From Alcaligenaceae bacterium (GTDB taxonomy: Bacteria > Pseudomonadota > Gammaproteobacteria > Burkholderiales > Burkholderiaceae_B), in contig JAUNUJ010000007.1 in the NCBI GenBank assembly GCA_030538235.1, positions 79,639-143,638 on the forward strand: DNA of 64,000 bases, in the 5' to 3' direction. A program made the position numbers and the translations under genes. Each line of letters opens with the position of its first letter. Position 1 is the stretch's first letter. The notes under the pieces were generated by a model. That model did not search any database. It was not told the DNA's origin and saw only the letters and a list, made by a program, of their open reading frames with translations. This document shows positions 49,004 through 57,644 of this stretch, piece after piece.

Positions 49004-51394
49004 CTAAGCGACTCTGCTATCAGGAGCAATGGCTTCTGTGCTTTGTTTAGGCTCTAAGGTGTTGGCTTGATCTTGGTGTGGAAAGAGCTCTTCTTTAGTA
49101 AAGTCATCAACACGCACGACAATATCTCTTAAGTGATCAAAGCGTTTAAGAATTTCGTATTCTTCAGCAGTCAATGCGCCCAATTCATTAGCTGCTTCGG
49201 TCATATCACGGACATTAGCCAAGGGGTTGTTATCGAGGCGGTTGCCTTTACGTAATTCGCGTAATTTGCGCTGAATCGGTTCGGCTTGAAGGGTTGCTTC
49301 AAGTGCCAACTCGATCGCGCCCACAGCGTCCTCTTCGCTTGACGGTAGATAGCAGTTTTCGGTTAATCTATCGCGGCTAGGATTTGGTGACAACAGTAGC
49401 TGAGCAACCTCAAGACCAAGTTCATCGGAGGGCTTTTTAAATGGTTTGCCTAAGCTGAATATCCATGGCCTAAGAGCCGCAGCGACTACGCGATTAGGGA
49501 AGTTTTCTAAAACCCCTTCAATGGCCACTTGTGCTTTGTAAAGACTGTCTTGTATTGCCCAGTGAACAAAGGGTAGGTCAGCTTCTTGACGACCTTCGTC
49601 CTCATAACGTTTTAAGACGGTACTGGCTAAATACATTTGCGACAAGATATCACCTAAGCGGGCAGAAATGCTTTCGCGACGCTTTAAGCTACCACCTAAC
49701 ACAAACATCGAGGTATCAGCTAAAAGCGCAAAGATAGTCGAGACGCGACTTAGATCCTGATAATAACGAGCGGTATGCGGATCGGCATTGTCCGGCTTAG
49801 CGGCAAAGCGTGCTCCAGTTAAACCATGGCCCAATGTTCTAAAGGCATTAGCAAAAACAAAGCGTACATGACCCCAGAAGGCCTTATCAAAATCGAGCAA
49901 GGCTTTTTTGTTATCAGGTTCACGAACCGCTTCCATCTCTGCTAAAACATAAGGATGGCAACGAGTAGCGCCCTGACCAAAAATAATCAAGCTACGGGTT
50001 AGGATATTGGCTCCCTCAACGGTAATACCTACAGGGACTTGTTGATAGGCACGGCCCAGGAAGTTGGATGGGCCTAAGCAAATGCCCTTACCGCCAATCA
50101 CATCCATGCCGTCATTGATAATGTGACGACCAATCTCGGTGATATGATATTTCACGATGCCTGAGGCAACCGCCGGCTTTTCACCCAAGTCCACCGCTCC
50201 GGAGGTCATGGTTCTAGCGGCCTCTGCAACGTAAGTGTAGGCACCGATACGAGCTAACGCTTCGGCCACACCTTCAAATTGACCAATGGCGACGCCGAAT
50301 TGGTTACGAACGCGAGAGTAAGCCCCAACCGTGCGCGCCGTGAGTACACTCATACCGGCATTAGAGGAAGGAAGTGAGATGGAGCGGCCGACCGCTAGAC
50401 ATTCCATCAGCATACGCCACCCTTTACCGGCCATTTTTTGACCGCCGATAATATATTCCATCGGAATAAAGACATCTTTACCGCGGGTCGGACCATTCAT
50501 AAAGGCTGCATTGAGCGGGAAGTGACGATCGCCAATTTCCATGCCGGGGTGATCATGAGGGATGAGCGCGCAGGTAATACCGATGTCTTCCTCGCTCCCT
50601 AATAATCTCTCCGGATCATAGAGCTTAAAGGCTAAACCAATCAGGGTGCACACAGGAGCGAGGGTGATGTATCGCTTATCCCAAGATACGCGCATACCGA
50701 GAACTTCTTGACCTTCCCATTCACCTTTGCAGACGACGCCGTAATCGGGAATTGACGCTGCATCCGAACCGGCCCAAGGGCTAGTGAGTGCAAAAGCCGG
50801 AATTTCTTCACCACGCGCTAATCGCGGTAAGTAATAATCTTTTTGCTGCTCTGTACCATATTGCATTAGTAATTCCGCAGGTCCCAGAGAATTGGGCACC
50901 ATCACGGTGACTGAGAGCGCTGAAGAGCGGGTGGATAAATGGGCGACGACTTGAGAGTGAGCATAAGCTGAGAATTCTAAGCCGCCATAAGACTTAGGAA
51001 TAATCATGCCGAAAAAGCCTTCTTTCTTGATGTAATCCCAAACGTGGCTAGGCAGATCGCCATCTTTATGAGAGATTTGCCAGTCATCAATCATGGCGCA
51101 AACGGTGGCTACCTGATTAGCCATAAAGCTTTGTTCTTCAGCTGTTAGCTGTGGCTTTGGATAGGCTAATAATTTATTCCATTCAGGGCGACCACTAAAT
51201 AGCTCACCCTCCCACCAAACGGTGCCTGATTCTAGGGCATCACGTTCGGTCTGGGACATGGTAGGAAGGATTTTCTTAAACGTTTTTAAAATTGGCTTAG
51301 ACAATAAAGGACGTCTAATACCAGGGACTGCAACTGCAGCTCCTCCACTCAGGGCAAGTGCTCCCAGTACATATCCAATTGTTGTAGTAATCAT
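49004..51394 (-). CDS. fadE: Acyl-CoA dehydrogenase
   Basis: FAD enzyme for the first oxidative step of beta-oxidation. At 796 residues it is the large FadE type rather than the 380-residue family. There is a hydrophobic N-terminal segment (1-26), then TMSQTERDALESGTVWWEGELF, the acyl-CoA dehydrogenase core (ALTSPWAGSDAASIPDYG, SNAGMSVLTARTVGAYSRVRNQFG) and a long C-terminal helical domain. GAGGT precedes the ATG. First structural gene after tetR. Confidence 0.95.
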   Translation of the reverse strand: MITTTIGYVLGALALSGGAAVAVPGIRRPLLSKPILKTFKKILPTMSQTERDALESGTVWWEGELFSGRPEWNKLLAYPKPQLTAEEQSFMANQVATVCAMIDDWQISHKDGDLPSHVWDYIKKEGFFGMIIPKSYGGLEFSAYAHSQVVAHLSTRSSALSVTVMVPNSLGPAELLMQYGTEQQKDYYLPRLARGEEIPAFALTSPWAGSDAASIPDYGVVCKGEWEGQEVLGMRVSWDKRYITLAPVCTLIGLAFKLYDPERLLGSEEDIGITCALIPHDHPGMEIGDRHFPLNAAFMNGPTRGKDVFIPMEYIIGGQKMAGKGWRMLMECLAVGRSISLPSSNAGMSVLTARTVGAYSRVRNQFGVAIGQFEGVAEALARIGAYTYVAEAARTMTSGAVDLGEKPAVASGIVKYHITEIGRHIINDGMDVIGGKGICLGPSNFLGRAYQQVPVGITVEGANILTRSLIIFGQGATRCHPYVLAEMEAVREPDNKKALLDFDKAFWGHVRFVFANAFRTLGHGLTGARFAAKPDNADPHTARYYQDLSRVSTIFALLADTSMFVLGGSLKRRESISARLGDILSQMYLASTVLKRYEDEGRQEADLPFVHWAIQDSLYKAQVAIEGVLENFPNRVVAAALRPWIFSLGKPFKKPSDELGLEVAQLLLSPNPSRDRLTENCYLPSSEEDAVGAIELALEATLQAEPIQRKLRELRKGNRLDNNPLANVRDMTEAANELGALTAEEYEILKRFDHLRDIVVRVDDFTKEELFPHQDQANTLEPKQSTEAIAPDSRVA

Positions 51395-51453
51395 AGTTAT
51401 GACCTCTTTTTTATAATCCCTACGCTTTAGCGTTGATGGTTTAAATTTTGGTT

Positions 51454-52164
51454 TTATTCAGTTGTGGTGGCTAGAGGGGCTCTTAGACCGCCGATTAAAA
51501 AGCTCATTAAGCGCTTCAATAATTTTTCCTGGGCTTTTTCAGGTGCCTCGTTTTTGTCAATCTCGATCCCCATAATGTCTCCTAAAGGACCGGTATCACT
51601 AAGCGCGTAAGCTGTGGCGCCTAGCATGAACTGGAAACGCCATAAAATTTCTTCGCGAGGCACCAGTGGCAGGGCTTCGTAGAGAGCGTCTTTGTAACGC
51701 TCGATGACCTCGGTTGATTCTTGTGTAAAGACGGCACTGATGAATTTCCCCGGATCGAGCATGGTGCGCTCTAATAAGCTCCAAACCCCAATCTCGTCTG
51801 AAAAGGCCATGCTCACTAAGGTACCGAAAAAGGCGTTAACAATTTCAGAAGCCTTAATAGGCTCCCCAGTTAACTCTGCTGCGGCCTCCAAGTCATCTAA
51901 ACGCTCTTTGCGTTCTTGGTTGATTTGCTTAAGGCGACGTTTGAAAACTTCTTCGATTAAACCTTCTTTGGTGCCGAAGTGGTAGTTAACGGCGCCTAAA
52001 TTGGCTCCGGCCAAGGCAGTGATTTGTCTTAGAGAGGTCGCTTCGTGACCTTGTTGCGTGAATAACTGCTCAGCAGCATCTAGTAATTTCTGGCGCGTGT
52101 CGCCTTCGTTAGTACTTTTCTTTGACACTGATTTTGTTGTTCTGCTTAAGGTGTTTGTTGCCAT
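51454..52164 (-). CDS. TetR-family transcriptional regulator of the fad cluster
   Basis: A probable repressor of beta-oxidation genes. The 236-residue protein has a basic N-terminal arm (1-22) and a TetR helix-turn-helix (about 23-70, with ATSLRQITALAGANLGAVNYHFGTKEGLI). The C-terminal ligand domain (about 95-215) is of the broad CecR/YbiH-like type. It lies first in the fad run, with tandem palindromes 24-59 bases before its start, so autoregulation by acyl-CoA is likely, as for FadR/PsrA-type TetR proteins. Its own ribosome site is weak. Confidence 0.9.
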   Translation of the reverse strand: MATNTLSRTTKSVSKKSTNEGDTRQKLLDAAEQLFTQQGHEATSLRQITALAGANLGAVNYHFGTKEGLIEEVFKRRLKQINQERKERLDDLEAAAELTGEPIKASEIVNAFFGTLVSMAFSDEIGVWSLLERTMLDPGKFISAVFTQESTEVIERYKDALYEALPLVPREEILWRFQFMLGATAYALSDTGPLGDIMGIEIDKNEAPEKAQEKLLKRLMSFLIGGLRAPLATTTE

Positions 52165-52490
52165 ATAAGTAAGCTCAAGTAAGTTAATTCAAACGTAAGT
52201 ATGAATTCAAACGATTGTATGAATTATTAAACATAATAAAAAAATAACCAATAGAAACAAACCCTAGCATAGTTAAGTGATTGCTTATTTAGCGAGTTAT
52301 AGACTAATTTATGGGTGGCATTGGTAGGCTGAGACGCTAATTTCTATGACGGTGAGAGTTTTGCTTTAGGTGGCGCAGGATAGAAAGAATTGAGACTACT
52401 TGCGTGTTTGGCAACTAATCGACATCTTGATAAATAATTGGCAAGCCCCACATACTGTAAATTGTGTGAGTTAATTTGAGAGGGTTTATT
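52165..52490. other. Divergent region tetR / LLM oxidoreductase
   Basis: About 326 bases. The left 60 hold the tandem operator described separately; a TACAAT-like -10 for tetR lies within its second copy (52214-52219, minus strand). The rest is non-coding, with no other strong signal. Confidence 0.5.
52188..52223 (-). promoter_or_regulatory. Two tandem 18-bp palindromes, putative TetR operator
   Basis: Two abutting copies, 52188-52205 and 52206-52223, both reading TTCAAACG-N3-GTATGAA with small variations inside. Each copy is an imperfect palindrome (14 of 18 positions symmetric). They sit just before tetR and overlap a -10-like element, the usual arrangement for an autoregulated TetR repressor. 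Confidence 0.7.
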
Positions 52491-53489
52491 ATGCAAGCGT
52501 ATTCCGTATTGGATTTTTCTTCAATTATCGAGGGCGAGGGGGCGAGTGAAGCTTTAGCGAAATCATTGCGCTTAGCGCAGGCTGCCGAAGAGAGTGGTTA
52601 TCATCGTTTCTGGATGGCTGAGCATCATAATTTCCCGGCTATTGCTAGTTCTGCTACCTCGGTTGCTTTAGCGTATATTGGTGCAGGCACTAAGCAGATA
52701 CGAATTGGTGCAGGTGGGGTGATGTTGCCAAATCATTCGCCTTTAGTGATTGCGGAGCAGTACGGTACGCTGGATGCCTTGTATCCAGGGCGCGTGGATT
52801 TGGGTTTGGGTAGAGCGCCGGGGACTGATCAGACCACTGCCAGAGCCATGCGCCGTGATTTAAGGGCAGCCGCAGAGTCATTTCCTCAAGATATTCAAGA
52901 GTTACAGATGTACCTCGGCGAACCGCAAGAGGGGCAGGCTGTGCATGCTTATCCAGGTCAAAACTCCGAGGTGCAGACGTGGGTCTTGGGCTCCAGTTTG
53001 TACGGGGCGCAGTTAGCGGCTTATTTGGGTCTGCCGTATTCATTTGCCTCGCACTTTGCGCCTAATATGCTGCACGATGCGTTTAGGGTCTATCGTCAGC
53101 AATTCAAACCCTCTCAATATTGTCAGCAACCTTATGCGATGCCGGCGGTTAATATGGTGGTTGCTGACACTGATGAAGAGGCGCGTTATTGGTTCAGCTC
53201 GCATCAACAGAGTGTGTTGGCTTTGTTCCGTAATCGCAATCAAAAACTGCAGGCACCGATTAAGGGCTTCTATGAATCAATGAATCCATCTGAACAGCAT
53301 GCGGTTAACGGTCATTTGCTGTATTCATTTGTGGGTTCTGAAAAAACCGTCGCCTTTCAATTAGAGCAGTTTTTGACTAAGGTACCTACCGATGAATTGA
53401 TGGTGCATGCGCGACTGTATGATATTGATGCACGTCTTGAGTCCTTAGCGCGTAGTGCTAAAGTATTAGAGCAGTTTGTGAGCAAGTAA
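52491..53489 (+). CDS. LLM-class (luciferase-like) flavin-dependent oxidoreductase
   Basis: A 332-residue TIM-barrel protein of the bacterial luciferase superfamily, close in type to YhbW. Visible features are the N-terminal LDFSSIIEGEGASEALAKSLRLAQAAEESGYHRFWMAEHHN in pieces over residues 8-50 and GPVMLPNH-like GGVMLPNHSPLVIAEQYGTLDALYPGRVDLGLGRAPG around 77-115. Substrate unknown. ATG 52491 is preferred, with GAGAGGG upstream; a TTG 15 bases before sits in that ribosome site. Divergent from tetR. Confidence 0.88.
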   Translation: MQAYSVLDFSSIIEGEGASEALAKSLRLAQAAEESGYHRFWMAEHHNFPAIASSATSVALAYIGAGTKQIRIGAGGVMLPNHSPLVIAEQYGTLDALYPGRVDLGLGRAPGTDQTTARAMRRDLRAAAESFPQDIQELQMYLGEPQEGQAVHAYPGQNSEVQTWVLGSSLYGAQLAAYLGLPYSFASHFAPNMLHDAFRVYRQQFKPSQYCQQPYAMPAVNMVVADTDEEARYWFSSHQQSVLALFRNRNQKLQAPIKGFYESMNPSEQHAVNGHLLYSFVGSEKTVAFQLEQFLTKVPTDELMVHARLYDIDARLESLARSAKVLEQFVSK

Positions 53490-53612
53490 ATTTCACTTGA
53501 TGATGCTTCTGATTTATGAGTAAATACTTATATACTAGGGATTCTGAGAGGTTAAAATCAACTAAGTTTAAGTTTTTAATAGCTTTTTAAAAAGATGAGC
53601 AAAAAATAGGCC

Positions 53613-53641
53613 TTTAAGTTTTTTCTAAAATGGCTTATAAT
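53613..53641 (+). promoter_or_regulatory. Promoter of the LMW-PTP-like gene
   Basis: A perfect TATAAT at 53636-53641 with TTTAAG 17 bases upstream. Leader length would be about 60 bases. Confidence 0.5.
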
Positions 53642-53706
53642 GTGTCCCTTTGGTTTTGTCAAATCAAGTAGCAATTTTTTTACAATTTTTTAGATTTAAG
53701 TGAAAT

Positions 53707-54198
53707 ATGGGAACAAAAGTGCTTTTTGTGAGTATGGGTGGTCTTTGTCGCGCGCCGGGTGCAGCCGGTGTTTTACGCCATATGCTACAGGAAGCGGATT
53801 TGTCTGAAACTATCACTGTGGATTCGGTAGCGACTCATAATTACCATCTGGGTGATGCACCCGATGGTCGAGTGCAGTTTGTGTGCCGTCGACGTGGTTA
53901 TGATGTGAGTGAGATGCGCGTGCGTCAAATCACATTAGAAGATTTTCGTGATTATGACGTTATCTTGGCCATGGATTGGGAAAATCTATCCTATATGCAG
54001 CAAATATGTCCGCGTCCACTGCATCATAAATTGATGCTCTTAATGCGCTTCGCCAATGACTACGAAGAGGCTACAGTGCCTGATCCCTTTTATGGCGGTC
54101 TGGACAGTTTCTACAAAATGCTTGATTATCTTGAGGATGCCTGTCAGGGCGTTTTTGAGGTAGTCAGTCGCCGCACCAAGCCATATCAAGTGGCTTAG
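53707..54198 (+). CDS. Low-molecular-weight phosphatase homologue lacking the catalytic cysteine
   Basis: A 163-residue protein of the LMW protein-tyrosine-phosphatase fold, in the place next to iscR where many betaproteobacteria carry such a gene. The family P-loop is C-x5-R-S. Here it reads V8-S9-M-G-G-L-C14-R15-A16-P, so the nucleophile cysteine is serine and the following serine is alanine. The general-acid loop DPFYGG (about 135-140) is kept. The frame is intact and has a good promoter. It is therefore likely an inactive phosphatase kept for binding or regulation, not a decaying gene; this is inference. A terminator separates it from iscR. Confidence 0.85.
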   Translation: MGTKVLFVSMGGLCRAPGAAGVLRHMLQEADLSETITVDSVATHNYHLGDAPDGRVQFVCRRRGYDVSEMRVRQITLEDFRDYDVILAMDWENLSYMQQICPRPLHHKLMLLMRFANDYEEATVPDPFYGGLDSFYKMLDYLEDACQGVFEVVSRRTKPYQVA

Positions 54199-54206
54199 TC
54201 TCTAAG

Positions 54207-54265
54207 CTAGGCATGTGCTCTTCTCGGTGCATGCCTAGAAAGCCTAAGTTTAGGCTGCTTTTCTT
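54207..54265 (+). terminator. Double hairpin terminator before iscR
   Basis: CTAGGCATG (54207-54215) pairs with CATGCCTAG (54230-54238). A second small repeat AGCCTAA-GT-TTAGGCT (54241-54256) follows and leads into a T-rich tail. Confidence 0.75.
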
Positions 54266-54351
54266 TATTGATAGGGTGTTTACACCACAGCTTCAAATCT
54301 ATCTATTGGCCAAAAAGATAAATACCCTAGCAATTTACTATAGTATTTGTT

Positions 54352-54376
54352 ATACTTGAGTAAATCACTCAGGTAT
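54352..54376 (+). promoter_or_regulatory. IscR type 1 binding site (site 1)
   Basis: A 25-bp palindrome with arms ATACTTGAGT and ACTCAGGTAT around AAATC. It fits the known type 1 IscR consensus (ATASYYGACT-N5-AGTCRRSTAT) closely. Cluster-loaded IscR would bind here to repress the isc operon. Confidence 0.85.
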
Positions 54377-54382
54377 AGGTAT

Positions 54383-54412
54383 TTGTCTAGCAGTTATTTA
54401 GCTAGATTATAG
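54383..54412 (+). promoter_or_regulatory. Putative isc operon promoter
   Basis: TTGTCT, 18 bases, TTATAG. It lies between the two IscR sites. The spacer contains a 6-bp inverted repeat TCTAGC/GCTAGA (54386-54406) that abuts the -10. Start of transcription would fall near 54419. Confidence 0.5.
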
Positions 54413-54432
54413 GTCAAAATTTTTTTGTTCGT

Positions 54433-54457
54433 ATACTTGAGTAAATTAGTGGGATTT
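54433..54457 (+). promoter_or_regulatory. Second, weaker IscR-like site
   Basis: The left arm ATACTTGAGTAAAT is the same as in site 1; the right arm (TTAGTGGGATTT) is degenerate. The spacing to site 1 is 81 bases, about eight helical turns. It lies 18 bases before iscR. Confidence 0.5.
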
Positions 54458-54474
54458 AGTTTAGGAGCAATTTT

Positions 54475-54987
54475 ATGCGCTTAACAACAAAAGGTCGTTT
54501 CGCCGTTACAGCTATGATTGATTTAGGTCTTCGCTATCATAGTGGGCCGGTGACGTTGGCGACCATTAGTGAGCGACAAAATATCTCTTTATCCTACCTA
54601 GAACAGTTGTTCGGTAGGTTGCGTCGCCACGAGTTAGTCGAAAGTGTACGTGGGCCGGGCGGTGGTTATTTATTAGCCCGTTATGCCAGAGATATTAGTG
54701 TTGCAGATATTATTTTTGCGGTCGATGAGCCGGTTGATACCACTGCCTGTGGTAGTAAGAAAGTTTGTGATACAGGCAGGGATGGAGTGACATCGGGTCA
54801 TTGTATGACGCATGAGCTGTGGACAGACTTAAACCGTCATGTGGTTGACTTCTTAGATGGGGTGACCTTACAGGATTTAGTCGATAAACAGCGTATGCGA
54901 CAGTTGAATCATCAAAATAAATCGACGAATCACTCAGAAGTAGTGATGCGCGATCAGACAAGTGGCATCATGTCAGGTGCTGTTTGA
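54475..54987 (+). CDS. iscR: Fe-S cluster regulator IscR with an extended cysteine loop
   Basis: An Rrf2-family [2Fe-2S] transcription factor controlling the isc operon. The 170 residues have the winged HTH ([17 protein letters not shown], then [37 protein letters not shown]). Cluster ligands are C92, C98, C110 and H113. In E. coli they are C92, C98, C104 and H107, so there are six extra residues between the second and third cysteine (C-x5-C-x11-C). The His spacing is kept. AGGAG precedes the ATG. Confidence 0.94.
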   Translation: MRLTTKGRFAVTAMIDLGLRYHSGPVTLATISERQNISLSYLEQLFGRLRRHELVESVRGPGGGYLLARYARDISVADIIFAVDEPVDTTACGSKKVCDTGRDGVTSGHCMTHELWTDLNRHVVDFLDGVTLQDLVDKQRMRQLNHQNKSTNHSEVVMRDQTSGIMSGAV

Positions 54988-55001
54988 TACAGGAGTTAGT
55001 A

Positions 55002-56216
55002 ATGTCAGTAAATTTACCTATCTATTTTGACTACTCGTCTACCACACCGGTTGACCCGCGTGTTGTAGATGCTATGGTGCCTTGGTTATACGAGAAATTC
55101 GGTAACCCGGCCTCACGTAGTCATTCATTCGGTTGGGATGCCGAGGAGGCCGTTGAGCAAGCACGCCAGCATGTGGCTGACTTGATCGGTGCGGATTCCC
55201 GTGAGATTATTTGGACCTCAGGTGCTACCGAGTCTAATAACCTCGCGATTAAGGGTATTGCTGAATTTTATCAGTCTCGCGGTAAGCATCTAATTACCGT
55301 TAAAACCGAGCACAAGGCAGTCTTAGACCCAATGCGCGAATTAGAACGTGAGGGTTTTGAAGTCACTTATCTAGATGTTAAGGCCAATGGTTTAATCGAT
55401 TTAGAAGAATTAAAAGCCGCCATTCGTCCTGATACGATTTTGGTTTCCACGATGTGGGTTAATAACGAGATCGGTGTGATTCATGATGTTGAGGCGATCG
55501 GTGAGCTTTGTCGTGCCAATAAGATTGTTTACCATGTTGATGCAGCTCAAGCAGCAGGCAAGGTAGAGATTGATCTGGAAAAAGTCAAAGTGGATTTGTT
55601 ATCTCTATCTGCCCATAAGGCCTACGGCCCTAAGGGTATCGGTGCTTTGTATGTGCGTCGTAAGCCACGTATTCGCTTAGAAGCTCAGATGCATGGTGGT
55701 GGTCATGAGCGTGGTTTCCGTTCAGGTACTTTGGCTACTCACCAGATTGTCGGCATGGGCGAAGCCTTCCGTATTCTTAAAGCAGATATGGCGACCGAAA
55801 ACGAGCGAATCCGTGCTTTGCGTGACCGTTTATTAAAAGGTCTTTCAGATATCGAAGAGGTTTACATTAACGGCGACATGGAGCATCGTATCGGTGCTAA
55901 CCTTAACATCAGTTTTAACTACGTTGAGGGCGAGTCTCTTATGATGGCTATCAGTGATCTTGCAGTATCCAGTGGTTCGGCCTGTACTTCTGCCAGTTTA
56001 GAGCCTTCCTATGTGTTACGTGCCTTGGGCCGTGACGATGAGTTAGCGCATAGTTCAATTCGTTTTACTTTAGGTCGTTTTAACACCGAAGAGGAAGTGG
56101 ATTACGCCATCAATGTAATTAAAGATCAAGTGGCCAAGTTACGTGAGATGTCGCCACTTTGGGATATGCATTTAGAGGGTATTGATGTCAGTGCTATCGA
56201 ATGGACTGCACACTAA
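55002..56216 (+). CDS. iscS: Cysteine desulfurase IscS
   Basis: PLP enzyme that takes sulfur from cysteine for Fe-S assembly and tRNA thiolation. The 404-residue protein matches E. coli in key positions: PLP lysine K206 ([10 protein letters not shown]) and persulfide C328 ([13 protein letters not shown]). Start ATG 55002 has AGGAG seven bases upstream; an upstream in-frame ATG overlaps the iscR end. Separated from iscR by 14 bases. Confidence 0.98.
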   Translation: MSVNLPIYFDYSSTTPVDPRVVDAMVPWLYEKFGNPASRSHSFGWDAEEAVEQARQHVADLIGADSREIIWTSGATESNNLAIKGIAEFYQSRGKHLITVKTEHKAVLDPMRELEREGFEVTYLDVKANGLIDLEELKAAIRPDTILVSTMWVNNEIGVIHDVEAIGELCRANKIVYHVDAAQAAGKVEIDLEKVKVDLLSLSAHKAYGPKGIGALYVRRKPRIRLEAQMHGGGHERGFRSGTLATHQIVGMGEAFRILKADMATENERIRALRDRLLKGLSDIEEVYINGDMEHRIGANLNISFNYVEGESLMMAISDLAVSSGSACTSASLEPSYVLRALGRDDELAHSSIRFTLGRFNTEEEVDYAINVIKDQVAKLREMSPLWDMHLEGIDVSAIEWTAH

Positions 56217-56255
56217 TCAATACATCACAAGTAATTTATTATAAGGAGTAAGGTC

Positions 56256-56636
56256 ATGGCATACAGTGATAAAGTTTTAGACCATTATGAGAATCCTCGC
56301 AACGTCGGTACCTTCGAAAAGGACGAGGCCGGTATCGGTACAGGTATGGTTGGTGCCCCGGCGTGTGGTGACGTGATGAGACTGCAGATTAAAGTCAGTG
56401 ACACAGGTATCATCGAGGATGCCCGTTTTAAAACCTACGGCTGTGGTTCAGCCATTGCGTCCAGTTCTTTAATTACCGAATGGGTAAAGGGTAAAACCTT
56501 AGACGAGGCAATGGAAATTAAAAATGCAGCCATTGCAGAGGAATTAGCACTTCCACCTGTTAAAATTCACTGCTCAATCTTAGCTGAAGATGCAATTAAA
56601 GCCGCAGTGAAGGATTACAAAGAAAAGAACAGCTAA
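56256..56636 (+). CDS. iscU: Fe-S scaffold protein IscU
   Basis: Scaffold on which [2Fe-2S] clusters are built. The 126 residues have the three cluster cysteines C37 (GAPACGD), C63 (YGCGS) and C106 (HCSIL), plus LPPVKIH, the HscA-binding motif (about 99-105), and a normal length. Ribosome site AAGGAG. Confidence 0.98.
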   Translation: MAYSDKVLDHYENPRNVGTFEKDEAGIGTGMVGAPACGDVMRLQIKVSDTGIIEDARFKTYGCGSAIASSSLITEWVKGKTLDEAMEIKNAAIAEELALPPVKIHCSILAEDAIKAAVKDYKEKNS

Positions 56637-56663
56637 TCTAAAAAGATTATTCAGTTCAAAGAA

Positions 56664-56705
56664 CTCCGGTGGCGGTTGAAACCCACGCCGGAGATAGCTC
56701 TTTTT
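56664..56705 (+). terminator. Hairpin with T-run between iscU and iscA
   Basis: CTCCGG (56664-56669) pairs with CCGGAG (56688-56693), with further inner TGG/CCA pairing, followed by ATAGCTCTTTTT. Inside an operon this acts more likely as a partial terminator or mRNA-processing stem than a full stop. Confidence 0.6.
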
Positions 56706-56746
56706 AGTAGCTGAGTTATTTTATATTTAAACTAGTGAGTTAATTT

Positions 56747-57070
56747 ATGGCAATCACATTGACAGAAAAAGCAGCTAAGCACATTCAAACTTACCTCAAC
56801 AAGCGTGGTAACGGTCTGGGCTTGCGTCTTGGTGTGCGTACCACAGGTTGTTCCGGAATGGCATACAAACTGGAATATGTGGATGTGCCCGAACAAGATG
56901 ATCAAGTCTATGAGAGCCACGACATCAAAATTTTTGTGGACCCTAAGAGCTTGGCCTATATTGACGGCACCCAGCTTGATTATGTCCGCGAAGGTCTTAA
57001 CGAAGGGTTCAAGTTTACTAACCCTAACGAAAAGGCGAGCTGCGGATGCGGTGAGTCGTTTACGGTTTAA
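56747..57070 (+). CDS. iscA: Fe-S assembly A-type carrier IscA
   Basis: A-type carrier for [4Fe-4S] assembly and delivery. The 107 residues show the three conserved cysteines C35 (TTGCSGMAY), C99 and C101 (SCGCGESF). Standard length and position after iscU, although the 110-base gap with a hairpin is longer than usual. Confidence 0.97.
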   Translation: MAITLTEKAAKHIQTYLNKRGNGLGLRLGVRTTGCSGMAYKLEYVDVPEQDDQVYESHDIKIFVDPKSLAYIDGTQLDYVREGLNEGFKFTNPNEKASCGCGESFTV

Positions 57071-57107
57071 TCATATCATCTCAGTTTTTAAGATATGGCG
57101 TGAACCA

Positions 57108-57611
57108 ATGAACCAAGATTATTTTGAATTGTTTGAGTTGCCTGCTCAGTTCGCTGTTAATCACAGCGAATTAGAGCAGATTTGGCGTTCTAAATCCGCC
57201 CAGGTCCATCCCGATCGTTTTGCTACTGCTTCTGATGCAGAAAAGCGCGTCGCAATGCAGTGGGCCAGCCTCATCAATGAGGCCTATCAGGTCCTTAAAA
57301 GTCCGATTCAACGGGCCACATATTTGTGTGAACAGCAAGGCGTGGATATTGGGGCCGAAAGTAATACCGCTATGGCGCCCGAGTTTTTATTTAAACAAAT
57401 GCAATGGCGTGAAGAATTAGAAGCAGCAAGCGACGATCAAAACGCGTTAGAAGCTCTGCTGCAAGAGGTTGAGAGCGAGGCGTTGGAGTTAAGTCAAATC
57501 GTGGGTGATTTGATTGATCAGCAAAAAAACTGGTCTGCAGCCAGCGACAAATTACGTCAATGGATGTTTATTGATAAGTTCCGTCGTGAGATTAAAGAGC
57601 GGTTAAATTAG
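57108..57611 (+). CDS. hscB: J-domain co-chaperone HscB
   Basis: Delivers IscU to HscA and stimulates its ATPase. The 167 residues comprise an N-terminal J domain with the HPD motif (H34-P35-D36) and a C-terminal three-helix domain that binds IscU. The first ATG consistent with the family start (MNQDYFELFELP) is 57108. The ribosome site is weak. A longer open frame upstream overlaps iscA and is not coding. Confidence 0.95.
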   Translation: MNQDYFELFELPAQFAVNHSELEQIWRSKSAQVHPDRFATASDAEKRVAMQWASLINEAYQVLKSPIQRATYLCEQQGVDIGAESNTAMAPEFLFKQMQWREELEAASDDQNALEALLQEVESEALELSQIVGDLIDQQKNWSAASDKLRQWMFIDKFRREIKERLN

Positions 57612-57644
57612 CTTAGATCAAAGAATTAAAAAAGAAAATTATTT

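Noticed and set aside
56805-57107. Long upstream extension of hscB overlapping iscA
   Set aside because: It is iscA read in another frame; the family start MNQDYFELF begins at 57108.
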